DNA from: Aphrocallistes beatrix
Lineage: Eukaryota > Porifera > Hexactinellida > Sceptrulophora > Aphrocallistidae
Assembly (NCBI GenBank): GCA_963281255.1
Contig: OY725491.1
Coordinates: forward strand, 1,612,001 to 1,676,000
DNA: 64,000 nucleotides
Direction of reading: 5' to 3'
Made by a program: the position numbers and the translations under genes. Shown here one piece after another: positions 45,697-55,184 of this stretch. Within the stretch, counting starts at the first letter, position 1; the number at the start of each line of letters is the position of its first letter. The notes under the pieces are model-generated. The model saw only the letters and a program-made list of their open reading frames with translations, searched no databases and was not told the origin of the DNA.

Positions 45697-46372
45697 TGTT
45701 TATTCGCATCCACTTGATTACTTTTATCCTCTATCCCCAAAGCATTTCAACCTGCTAGGGGCCTCATTCACTAAAGTTCTAAACTGAAATTTTTAGAATT
45801 TAATGCCACTACTTACCAATTTAAGAACAGCCTCAGTGCCTGCTTAAAAGTGGTATTTTTCAAATGTTGAGTAGAACCATGGTCAATTCAAAATGGCTCG
45901 GGGCCTCGCGTTCGCAATTCTAAAATATTAATTCGAATAAAATTGTATACAGTAATAGAGAGTAGATTGTTCCATATTCCCGTCTAAGTTGACTAATTCA
46001 TGAATTAATGAATAATTCGAATAATTCATAATTCATTAAACCTGAGAAGAATTATTGAAAAATATAAAGTTTTAGCCAATAAAAAGTCATAAATTGTAGG
46101 GATAAATTATTCGAATAATTTTTAATTCAGGAAGTGGAAACATTGTTGTCGAGGATTGATGGATCAATGCTATAGAAAATGTTTGGAACACTTTCTATAA
46201 TCTTTATTAGTTAGTAATTGTTACTTTCCTTTTTATCACACATGATTGACTAATTCATATGATTTACTATTTATTAAACAACAATAAACGAACAATTGAC
46301 ATATTCACTAAGTCAATTTTAAGGAACATCTTTAGAATTTACTACGAATTCGATATACTGGATACAGTACGT
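45697..46372. other. Intergenic upstream of threonine aldolase copy 1
   Basis: Contains 'gaataattcgaataattcat' low-complexity palindromic words around 46005-46130. The last 60 bp resemble the flank of the second aldolase copy ('actacgaattcgatatac' here, 'actacgaattcaatatac' there). Confidence 0.5.
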
Positions 46373-49300
46373 ATGTCTAAAGATTTCATGGAAAAAAAGA
46401 TGATCGACCTGATTAGTGACACAATTACCACACCCACTGATGAAATGAGGAGCGCAATGACGGCGACTGAGGTAGGAGATGACTTGTTACGGGAAGATCC
46501 CACTACGAATATATTGCAGGAGAAGACTGCAAGTATCACAGGTAACATACATATCAACGTAGCCCACCTCTGACGTGAGAGATGATGGGTTTAGTAAGGT
46601 ATTTATAGGAAATTGTTCTATGTCCAAGTATGGGATATTTAAATCCACCTCCAATTTTGATTTTATGCTTGACCCTACACAACTCATTAGGTCCACACCA
46701 GAGCAGACGTGGAAATTCTAATTGTATGAGGGGTGGGAAAATTAGTTTTGAAAATGTATTACAATGTCTGGGTGGTATAATCAGCTAGGTAATATGTAAC
46801 TAGCGAGTGAAGACACCCAACAATATTACATGTAAGGCAGATAAAATCTTAGATTCTAGCTCGGAAAATAAGAGGAACTCTGCCTCTTAAATGATGAATA
46901 TTTACTGACATACTAATTTACATATACCATACCATTGCCTACTACATAAATTTATATTTTGGACTAGGAATGCGGTATAAGATGATTGAACTAATACATG
47001 AGCTGCCTAAAATCATTAACCAGGCAGAATAGAGCGTAGGAATGTATTACTAACATATATAAATTTGGTATCAAATTACCCATCATGTGATTGCGCAATG
47101 GGCTATATTTATGACGAATTTAGTGATTTTCAGAGGCGTTTTAATTAAGGACACAGTTTTTCACATAAAACTGAGCCGTAAATGGGTTGATGCAAAAATT
47201 AGGACTTTTTTCATGGAATGTTGCTACATCCCAGAATAGGAAGTAGTCTATTGGCTATCAAATAGGAAATTTGAATGCCTAGTTATTGTTGTTTTCAAGA
47301 TATGACCCCATCTGATCAAAATGCGTTTCCATAGCAACAATCCATGAAAAACTTCGTGGTTAATGATTTTAGGCAGCTCATGTATTACGTAGTTCAACCT
47401 CTTCTACCGCATCCCTAGTCTAAAATCCGCAATTTACTGTTAAGTCTGTTGCATATCTTGAGATCGTATTATTTTGAGATATCGTAGCATTCTGAGATTT
47501 TGTTTCGCTTACTCAAATGGCCTTGTGGTTCAATCGGTTTCATCGTAACTTGATAAGCACCGCCACCAAATTGTAGCACATGACACAATTTGATGGCACG
47601 CGGCACAATTTACTATGGTAGAACCCCATATGGACCATGGATCAATTATATTTTCCATTTATGGTCCATATGGGGTTCTACCATAGTAAATTGTGTCGCG
47701 TGCCATCAAATTGTGTCATGTGCCACAATTTGGTGGCGGTGCAAGTTACGATGAAACCGATTGAACTACAAGGCCATTTGAGTAAGCGAAACAAAATCTC
47801 AGAATGCTACGATATCTCAAAATACATTACGATCTCAAGATCACGCAACAGGCCTTGTATACGTGTAGGTCATGCTCATACATATGTTTAGATATCAATC
47901 ATTAGACCGTTAATCGAAGGGCCAGCATAATGATGGACTTGTCTAGGTAAAGAGGCGGCCTTATTCGTACCAAGCGGCACAATGGGTAATCTCATATGTG
48001 CGCTGTGCCATTGTACTGGACGAGGAGAGGAGGTGCTGTTAGGAGAAGAGTCACACATATTCATCTTCGAGCAAGGAGGAGTAGCTACGCTGGGAGGAGT
48101 GCACACTAGACCTGTGAGGAATCTGCCTAATGGAGAGTTGGACTTGGAAGATCTGAGGAGTAAGATTAGACCTGATTACCCACACTACCCTATCACACGT
48201 CTCATCTGCTTAGAGAACACGCACAACAAGAAAGGAGGGAAAGCAATCTCGTATCAGCACATGACGGAAGTAAGATAATGATACACAAGTATTAGAAACA
48301 CAATGTTTATTAATGCTACTTCCTGGTTGTTAATTTGGAGATACGGTCGACTCCGCTTAATAGGGTCACATCGGTCAAAAGGACATTTTGCCCCGATTAA
48401 GCGGAGAATCCTATTAACCGAAAATATTTTGTATTCGCTTCTATGAGTGAGAGCTATTCCGGTCCTGCAAAAAGTGACCCGATTAAACAGTGACCATATT
48501 AAGCGGAGTCGACTGTAATTTAACAAAGTATCCAAGTTAATGAGTTAAGGCCCCATTCACGATGTAACAAAATTGCATTCAACCATGGCCTAATTAATAT
48601 ACGGCTATATACGTATGTCACCGAGAAGGCCATAAAACGAAGAGGTCACTTTTAACACAGTCAAAATTTAATTAGACCGATAAATCAAATACCGTATACG
48701 ATACCTTTGAATTGTATTATTACCTTAAACATTCAATTTTTTGTTTCCATAGCAACTGAGGAATGCATAAACATTCCAATTAAGAATTTCAGATTTTTGG
48801 GATTAAGGCCTTCCTATTGTTGTTCTATAAAAAAATCAAGCATTAGAAATGCAGATAAGGATGTTTTAAATGAGCTAGAACAACAGCATTTTTCGCTCTA
48901 AAAAGAGCCTATTCGCAATCACATGATGACATCGAATTTTTGACAGCTGAATTGGATACTCTGATATAATGTTTGTATATAGTAATCATACATTTCAAAG
49001 GTCTATCGTATACGGTTTTTGATTTATCGGTCTAATTAAATTTTGATTGTGTTAAACTGGCCTTCCCGGTGACATATATAGCCGTATATTAAGTAGGCCA
49101 TGATGCAATGTAGAATGGAAAGAGAACATATTCTACTACGGGCGTTCAATAAGTTCTGATCAGTACACTGTAAAACATTTAAAATACACACTAAACAAGT
49201 TGTTAAGGAGACAAAACCCAAAAAAATCAAAGTCTTAATTCAACCATTGTTATACTGTTTTTGGATAGTACTAGTTAGTACAATAATTAATGCATAATAT

Positions 49301-52300
49301 GAGTTGCGAACTAGGACTAAATATGAAGTTATAGTCACTCAAAGTCTAAATCCTATACAATATCCGTGGTTGTGCCGTTCGTCATAACTAACTATTGACT
49401 AGGATCAGGTTGATTTTACTGTTCAAATATCATTATTAGCGAATGGTTGAGCTAGTAGCGAAGCTATTTTGTTCAATTTTAACTTTAATAATTTTTTATG
49501 TTGAAAAATATTTTGTCGAGCCATTTACTCAGGAATTTTTGGGACAAAATAATTTTCAGTTTTTAAACTTTTCTTTTATTTGAAAATCGGGCTTCGCTAC
49601 TAGCTTAATCAGAGGATTTAGCGTGTTTTTTACAATATGTTTGCGTTTATAATGTGAATATTTTTTGAGTTAGGGTAATCAAACGGATGTGCGCCAATTG
49701 AAAATTTAAAAAATTTAAATTAATAGATTTTGATTGAGAAAGGCCAGATTTTACCTGCTACAAGTACATAAACAATCATCGGATTGACAAAATATCTGAT
49801 TATCGGATTATTTAGACATCTTAGAATTAAATAAAAACTAAATTACAATATATTTGGTTCTGGCAATTTTTTTCGAAATTTGAGGGCCTGTCACCTTAAT
49901 GTTTTATTTTTTCAAAATACTCCCCACGATTATTGATACAGCGTTGTAAACGTTCTAACCATTGTTCAAATACTTTTTTATAGTCCTCTGGAGGTATAAG
50001 GTTTAGATACTGGAAAATCGCCGAACCCAGTGCTGCATTTGTGTCGAAATGGCGGCCAGAAAGGTACTCTTTTAGCTTCGGGAATAAATAAAAGTCACAA
50101 GGAGCTAGGTCTGGACTGTAGGGTGGATGCTCAAGCTCAACCATCCCCATGCTTGCAATTTTGGCTTTGACCTGCTTGGTTTTGTGAGGGCGGGCATTAT
50201 CGTGCAATAATTTTAACCCCTTCGCTCCAGTACTAGGTCTTCGTTTAAAAAGTATTTGTTCAACTTCACGAAGACACTGGCTAGTATAGAAATTCCCTGT
50301 AATGGTTTGTCCTTTTGGAACTATTATCTGAGCAACTGGGCCATATCCATCAAAGAATATACAGTACATCACCTTGGATGACCTGAAATCGGGCCTAGGG
50401 ATCATTGGTGGATCCGAGTGACTCTCCTTCCACACCTTGTTCGCTTCTTTAGATAGAGGTGTGCTATACTGTACCCACGTTTCATCACCAGTCACTACTT
50501 CAAATAAACGGCGAGGGTCAGCTCCTTTATACAATTTTAAGAGGTTTCGGCAACATCTAACCCTGGTTGCCATTTGGGCCTTTGTTAAGCAATGAGGGAC
50601 CCATCGGGCACAAACCTTTGATAGATTGAGTTTTGACTTCAGAATGTGATCAACACTTCCCGTTGAGATCCCAATAATATGAGCTAACTCTTTAACAGTG
50701 ATATGAGGATCTGAATCAACGAGTTCCTTAACAGCACTGGAATACTTGGGGACAACCGCCGTAACAGGTGCTCCAGCTCGAGGGTCATCTTCCACAGACT
50801 CTCTACCTACCCTAAAGCGCTGGGCCCATCGTCTGACTCCAGGATAAGATAGAGCAGCTTTCATACCGTAGACTTGCACCAAGTCAACATGTATATCGTG
50901 CGCAGATTTCCCGAGCAGAGTACGAATCTTAACGTATGATCTCTGCTCAATATAAGAATTCTTCTTTGATGACGCCATAATTGATTAGTATGCAAAATCG
51001 GTTTTACAAAATAATGTGTAAATCAATAAGTAAATGTAATATCAAGATGAAATAAAAACTGACTTTTAGGTAATTGATAGAATAAACACATTCTATGAGC
51101 GAATTATGGTACTTGTACAATATAGTCATGTTATCTCTTAATGATCAGAACTTATTGAACGCCCGTAGTATTTTTGTGTAACATTGATACATGAAACAAA
51201 GTTGCACGCGACAGTTGTCTCGTGTATGAGTGGCTTTAGATACATAAATAATCTTTTAATTCGAAAGTAAATTTTGAACGCTAATAGGATCATGAAAATA
51301 AACACATACAAACAACATAATTATTTATAATCAAAAATAGCATATTTTGGTTAACGAATAAAAAAAGTTTCAAAAGTTTTGTACAAAAAAGTTAAAATCG
51401 CAATCCACGATAAGAAATCTTAACCTAGACTAACCACACATGTATTCAGGTATCAAAGATAGCGAAGGAACACGGACTGAAGCTACACGTGGATGGAGCT
51501 CGCATCTTCAACGCAGCTACAGCTCTCAAGACACCAGTGTCTAAGCTGCTGGAGATGGCAGACTCAGCTAGTTTCTGTCTGTCCAAGGGATTATCTGCCC
51601 CAGTAGGCTCTCTGATAGTTGGGAGTAAAGAGTTCATTGAGAGAGCAATCAGGTAGGAACACGAAGTTATACACATTTAATATATCATGTCTTACTCCAT
51701 ATAAGGTCTAACAGTAACTTGCGGATTTTAGACTCGGGATGCGGGAGAAGATGGTTGCACTAATACGTGCATGATCTGCCTAAAATCATTAACCACGCAA
51801 AATAGAGCTTAGGAATGTATTCCCAGGATATATAAATGTGGTATCAAATTACCCAACTCCGTTACTAAAATTTTAACTAGCCATCATATGATTGCGCAAT
51901 AGGTTATACTATTTATGAAGAATTTAATGATTTTCAGAGGCGGTTTAAGGACAATTCTAGGTTTATTAATAAGGTTTTTCGCATTGAACTGAACTGTGAA
52001 TGGGTTGATGCGAATAATTTGGAATTTTTCATGCAATGTTGCTACATTCCAGCATTGCTAGGGAAACACATTTTGGTCAGTTGGGAGTCATATCTTGAAA
52101 ACGGTTTTTAATAATTTTTGGCAGCTCATATATTAGTTCAACCATCCTCTACCGCATCCCTAGTCCAAAATCAGCAAGTTACTGTTAGGGTTTATATGGA
52201 GTAGGCCATGAATTTATGAAATTATATTATTTGTTATATTGCCTCCTATACAGAATGAGAAAGGTGTTAGGGGGCGACATGAGACAGAGCGGAATGCTCG

Positions 52301-52650
52301 CAGCAGCTGGACTGGTGGCTCTAGAGAAGATGACACTGAGACTACAAGAAGATCACGACAATGCTAAGCTGTTCTCTCTCAAACTAGCTGAGTTAGAGAA
52401 GTACGGGATTGTGGTAGATCCTGACGGAGTTCAGACCAACATGGTCATATTCGAGGTGAGAGGGAAGCTGGATGCTGGAGAGTTGATTGAGAAGTGTCGA
52501 GAAGCGCAGAAACTGTATGGAGTGCCTGGAGTGAGGATGGGTGCAACCGGAAAGTATAGAATTAGAGCTGTGACACATCGCAACGTCAGTAAAAAAGATG
52601 TGGAAACTGCAGGAGATACCATCAAGACTGTACTTGAAAAAAATTGGTAG
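46373..52650 (+). CDS. Low-specificity L-threonine aldolase, copy 1 (4 exons)
   Basis: Exons 46373-46541, 47947-48269, 51450-51652 and 52254-52650 join with GT-AG sites in exact phase to give about 363 residues. This PLP enzyme cleaves L-threonine/allo-threonine to glycine and acetaldehyde. Family landmarks are DLISDTITTPT and GDDLLREDPT near the N-terminus, SGTMGNL, EESHIFIFEQGG (ring-stacking His), [20 protein letters not shown] (Asp179, Arg182) and [12 protein letters not shown] (PLP-binding Lys about 210). Exon 4 reads LGGDMRQSG where copy 2 keeps LGGGMRQTG, so one conserved glycine is Asp here. An AATAAA follows at about 52685. Introns hold a foldback, a palindrome, MITEs and a mariner. 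All exons are open, so it may still be expressed. Confidence 0.88.
46932..47445. mobile_element. Foldback element in intron 1 of aldolase copy 1
   Basis: Relative of the 22192 element: 'ggactaggaatgcggtataa', 'tacatgagctgcctaaaatc' and the complementary right arm 'ctaccgcatccctagtc'. It is absent from intron 1 of the second aldolase copy. Confidence 0.7.
47446..47851. mobile_element. Near-perfect 400-bp palindrome
   Basis: Left arm 'ctgttgcatatcttgagatc' to 'ccccatatggaccat'; the right arm is its complement, ending 'gatctcaagatcacgcaacag'. Arms are about 190 bp around a short centre at about 47635-47660. A foldback of another family, directly abutting the element at 46932. Confidence 0.8.
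48344..48515. mobile_element. Family B MITE in intron 2 of aldolase copy 1
   Basis: Inverted repeats 'cggtcgactccgcttaatag' and 'attaagcggagtcgactg'. It sits about 74 bp after the donor. The second aldolase copy has the same MITE at the same place (56338), so it predates the duplication. Confidence 0.8.
48573..49110. mobile_element. Family C MITE
   Basis: About 540 bp with inverted ends 'catggcctaattaatatacg' and 'cgtatattaagtaggccatg'. The inverted similarity reaches inward about 100 bp ('ggtgac', 'aaggcc', 'taattaga'). It is absent from the second aldolase copy. Remnants occur at 22039 and 26210. Confidence 0.7.
49136..51168 (-). mobile_element. Mariner transposon, apparently complete
   Basis: Perfect 27-bp terminal inverted repeats (CTACGGGCGTTCAATAAG...) with TA duplicated on each side (49134-49135 and 51169-51170). 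It encodes the transposase at 49896-50978. At 2033 bp it is longer than typical mariners (about 1.3 kb, family knowledge), because about 760 bp of noncoding sequence follows the transposase. It lies in intron 2 of aldolase copy 1. Confidence 0.92.
49896..50978 (-). CDS. Mariner transposase (DD34D), apparently intact
   Basis: 360 residues, about the length of mariner transposases. An N-terminal pair of helix-turn-helix units (ISTGSVDHILKSKL) would bind the inverted repeats. The linker motif WVPHCL matches the family WVPHxL. The catalytic triad is seen at GDETW, LLHDNARPH and YSPDLAPCDFYLFPKLK, with exactly 34 residues between the second and third Asp. The C-terminal region ends CINNRGEYFEKIKH. 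No stop or frameshift is present, so the enzyme could be active or only recently silenced. It is in antisense orientation inside the aldolase intron. Confidence 0.95.
   Translation of the reverse strand: MASSKKNSYIEQRSYVKIRTLLGKSAHDIHVDLVQVYGMKAALSYPGVRRWAQRFRVGRESVEDDPRAGAPVTAVVPKYSSAVKELVDSDPHITVKELAHIIGISTGSVDHILKSKLNLSKVCARWVPHCLTKAQMATRVRCCRNLLKLYKGADPRRLFEVVTGDETWVQYSTPLSKEANKVWKESHSDPPMIPRPDFRSSKVMYCIFFDGYGPVAQIIVPKGQTITGNFYTSQCLREVEQILFKRRPSTGAKGLKLLHDNARPHKTKQVKAKIASMGMVELEHPPYSPDLAPCDFYLFPKLKEYLSGRHFDTNAALGSAIFQYLNLIPPEDYKKVFEQWLERLQRCINNRGEYFEKIKH
51686..52210. mobile_element. Foldback element in intron 3 of aldolase copy 1
   Basis: Ends 'catgtcttactccatataag' and 'tatatggagtaggccatg', with inverted 'cttgcggattttagac' and 'ctagtccaaaatcagcaag' arms. 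The second aldolase copy has only a 69-bp intron here (56803-56871) and shows the unoccupied site 'cacatttaattatgaaatt'. Confidence 0.85.
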
Positions 52651-52812
52651 AACCCTTTAGAAAATAACAATATACTTTTTGATAAATAAATTCGTAGATT
52701 TTCAATCTCCACCATACGTATAAGGAATAAAAATATGGTCCAAATTTGGTGAGAATAACTATCCTGTTCGGTAATCCTTTTACTTGTATTTAGCAGTTCA
52801 ATCAATCGCGAG

Positions 52813-53907
52813 ATGGAGGCAGCAGATACGTACGCCGAGTTGGTCCAGTCCACTCCGGATTTGTCAGCAGACATGAAATTCTTAGAAGGGATTGGTTTCC
52901 GTTTGGATCAGATTTTTCCTTCTGATGATCCAGCTGTAGCATTGATGTCTGGGCATTCGATGCACATTCGATTGGATCGCAATGCGGATGTGCCTGCAGG
53001 AAATGTTCAGCTTGTTTCGATGGATGTGGCCAAGGGTTTTTCGGATCAGGAAGACTTGATTGCACCAAATGGAACAGTTTATAAGTTCCATCTCAAAACG
53101 CGTGATTTTGTCATTCCGCCAGCAGTTTCTCATTTTGAAGTGCGCCGATTGCAAGACAACGATTCGTGGGTGATTGGCCGTGCAGGAATGCAGTACCGTG
53201 ATCTGATTCCGGACAGATTGGGTGGAAGCATCATCGCATCCCATATTCGAATTCCGGAAGGCGGCCCCGTTCCTGATATGGTGCATTACCATACCATCGG
53301 TTTTCAATTGATTTTTTGCTACAAAGGATGGGTGAAAGTGGCGTATGAAGATCAAGGTGAACCTTTCACTTTGAATGCCGGAGATTGCGTGACACAGCCA
53401 CCTGAAATCCGACACCGTGTGTTGGAAGTTTCTGATCATTTAGAAGTAATCGAAATTGGTGTGCCAGCCGTACACATGACGACCATCGATCACGAACTGG
53501 AACTGCCAACCAAAACATTCAATCCCGAAAGGGAGTTCCAAGGGCAACGTTTCTGTCATCATCTTCAAGAAGGAGCCGATTGGAAACCGTGGCGCATTCC
53601 TGGTTTTGATTCCCGGAACACCGGAATTGATGGCGCAACAAAAGGCATCGCTTCTGTGCATGTAGCTCGTTTAAATGGTTCTGAGGTCCAGGCGAGTCAC
53701 CACGATTGTGAGATTTTATTCTCGTTCGTGATGCAAGGAAACGTAGAGTTGCAGGCCGAACAACAGCAAGTAAAACAGCTCACTGCTGGAGATACGTTCG
53801 TCATCCCTCCAAGGTTGAAATACCAATTCCAAAATGGCTCAGCTGATTTAGAGATTCTCGAAGTGGCTTTACCGGGCAGCTTTGAAACAACAATTCACCC
53901 AGAATAG
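52813..53907 (+). CDS. VOC-like plus double-cupin protein, likely bacterial origin
   Basis: A 364-residue intronless protein. Residues 1-110 look like a VOC/glyoxalase-type half-domain (MKFLEGIGFRLDQIF...SMHIRLDR). A first cupin follows with metal-ligand pattern H158-Y-H160, Q165 and H201 (MVHYHTIGFQ, PPEIRHRVLE). A second cupin at about 285-355 has SHHDCEILFSFVMQG but reads PPRLKYQFQN where a His is usual, so its metal site may be incomplete. The function is unknown; cupins of this kind include dioxygenases, isomerases and sugar- or acid-binding proteins. Base composition is visibly richer in GC than its surroundings, and the domain mix is typical of bacteria. Flanking animal-type DNA on both sides argues against simple contamination. 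It begins only 163 bp after aldolase copy 1. AATAAA at about 54115. Confidence 0.75.
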   Translation: MEAADTYAELVQSTPDLSADMKFLEGIGFRLDQIFPSDDPAVALMSGHSMHIRLDRNADVPAGNVQLVSMDVAKGFSDQEDLIAPNGTVYKFHLKTRDFVIPPAVSHFEVRRLQDNDSWVIGRAGMQYRDLIPDRLGGSIIASHIRIPEGGPVPDMVHYHTIGFQLIFCYKGWVKVAYEDQGEPFTLNAGDCVTQPPEIRHRVLEVSDHLEVIEIGVPAVHMTTIDHELELPTKTFNPEREFQGQRFCHHLQEGADWKPWRIPGFDSRNTGIDGATKGIASVHVARLNGSEVQASHHDCEILFSFVMQGNVELQAEQQQVKQLTAGDTFVIPPRLKYQFQNGSADLEILEVALPGSFETTIHPE

Positions 53908-54195
53908 CTAAATGACTAGTCATAACCTCAGTGAATAGGTCGTTACCGAATAGGAGATAACCGAAGTCTTTTCTAATAGGTATTATTTATTTCTAAAACG
54001 CTGTTGCAATGGCTCGTCTTTTAAAAGCTTTGTTTAACGAAATAAGTAAGATCTCAACGACAAATGTAGGGTATTTCACCATGTAGGATCCGATGTTCGC
54101 ACTTTAAAAGTAATAATAAAGACCCCATGTCAACCGTTGGCTAGTCTCTAGCGATATTTTTAAAATGCATCAAATTGTGTTAAAATATGTATATG
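53908..54195. other. Short gap after the cupin gene
   Basis: Contains the poly(A) signal at about 54115 and, at 54120-54170, a fragment of the 150-bp repeat ('ccatgtcaaccgttggctag'). Confidence 0.5.
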
Positions 54196-54728
54196 CAGGG
54201 CCGTAGACAACTTTTGGAAAGTGGGGGGGCTTTAAAAATCGATGTGGAAGTTATATTTATATTTGCCATTTTATTTATTGAATATTTTAATTGTCGATTT
54301 TTTAGACTATCCTGGACATTAACCTTTTAAAAATTACTACATTTTAATTATTCAATTGTGTTTGTTTTTATATCTAAATCGAATACAGATATACATACTT
54401 CTAAGTTTTTGGTTTTGACACAAGCTCTATAATTCGTGCACAATGTCAATACTCACCTGGCTTAAGAAATCTCAACTTCCGGATGTTTCTATTATGGAGG
54501 ACGAGAAAACTTCCGGTATAGAATTAAATCAAGAGATTGGTTATCCAATTTCTCACCAACATCAGGCGGAGGGATTACAAATGTAATTCAAGCCAGGGGA
54601 GAACCTAATTTTTTTTGGGAGGGGATAGCCCCACCAATGATGGGTTGTCTTGAAGAAACCCTAACTGATGGTAAAAAAACTGGGGGGGGGGGCTTAAGCC
54701 CCCAAGCCCCCCCTTGTCTACGGCCCTG
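54196..54728. mobile_element. hAT-type deletion derivative with transposase start remnant
   Basis: Inverted ends 'cagggccgtagacaa' and 'ttgtctacggccctg'. At 54443-54586 there is a 47-codon open frame starting MSILTWLKKSQLPDVS that resembles the first residues of zinc-finger hAT-type transposases; the rest of the gene is gone. Poly-G/C stretches lie inside both ends. Confidence 0.7.
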
Positions 54729-55184
54729 ATATGAAGGTGTGAAAATATACACAAAACCTTTTTATTGCTATACACCAAGGTTGCAACCGAATAGTTCAAT
54801 ATTCGGTTAGACCAAATACTATTTTGCAAATAGTTGATATTCGATTGGGAACCGAGTATCAGTATTCGCATTCGGTTAGATTGACCGAATTACAGTATTC
54901 GTATTCGGTTAGGAATACTCATGAATATTTATATATTTTGCTTTTTAATATATAAGATACGTAGAATTATGAGCTATGATTAATTATCAAATAATGAGAT
55001 AATGATAATGAAATACCGCCAGCCTGCATCCCCACTGAAAGCCTTTTTGGAGCGAATACAAGAGTTTATTATTAATAGCGGCCTTTTATTAAACGACAAT
55101 AAACATAAGAAATGACAAATTTACCAAGTAAATTTTAAGGAACATATTTAGAATTGTACTACGAATTCAATATACGTAAATAGC
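54729..55184. other. Intergenic upstream of aldolase copy 2
   Basis: 54780-54920 repeats 'attcggttag' words and looks like an old MITE. 54978-55085 is the dispersed repeat shared with 814-905. The last ~60 bp match the flank upstream of aldolase copy 1. Confidence 0.5.

Noticed and set aside
52393..53439. Antisense frames over the aldolase and cupin genes
   Set aside because: They are shadows of the well-supported plus-strand coding regions.
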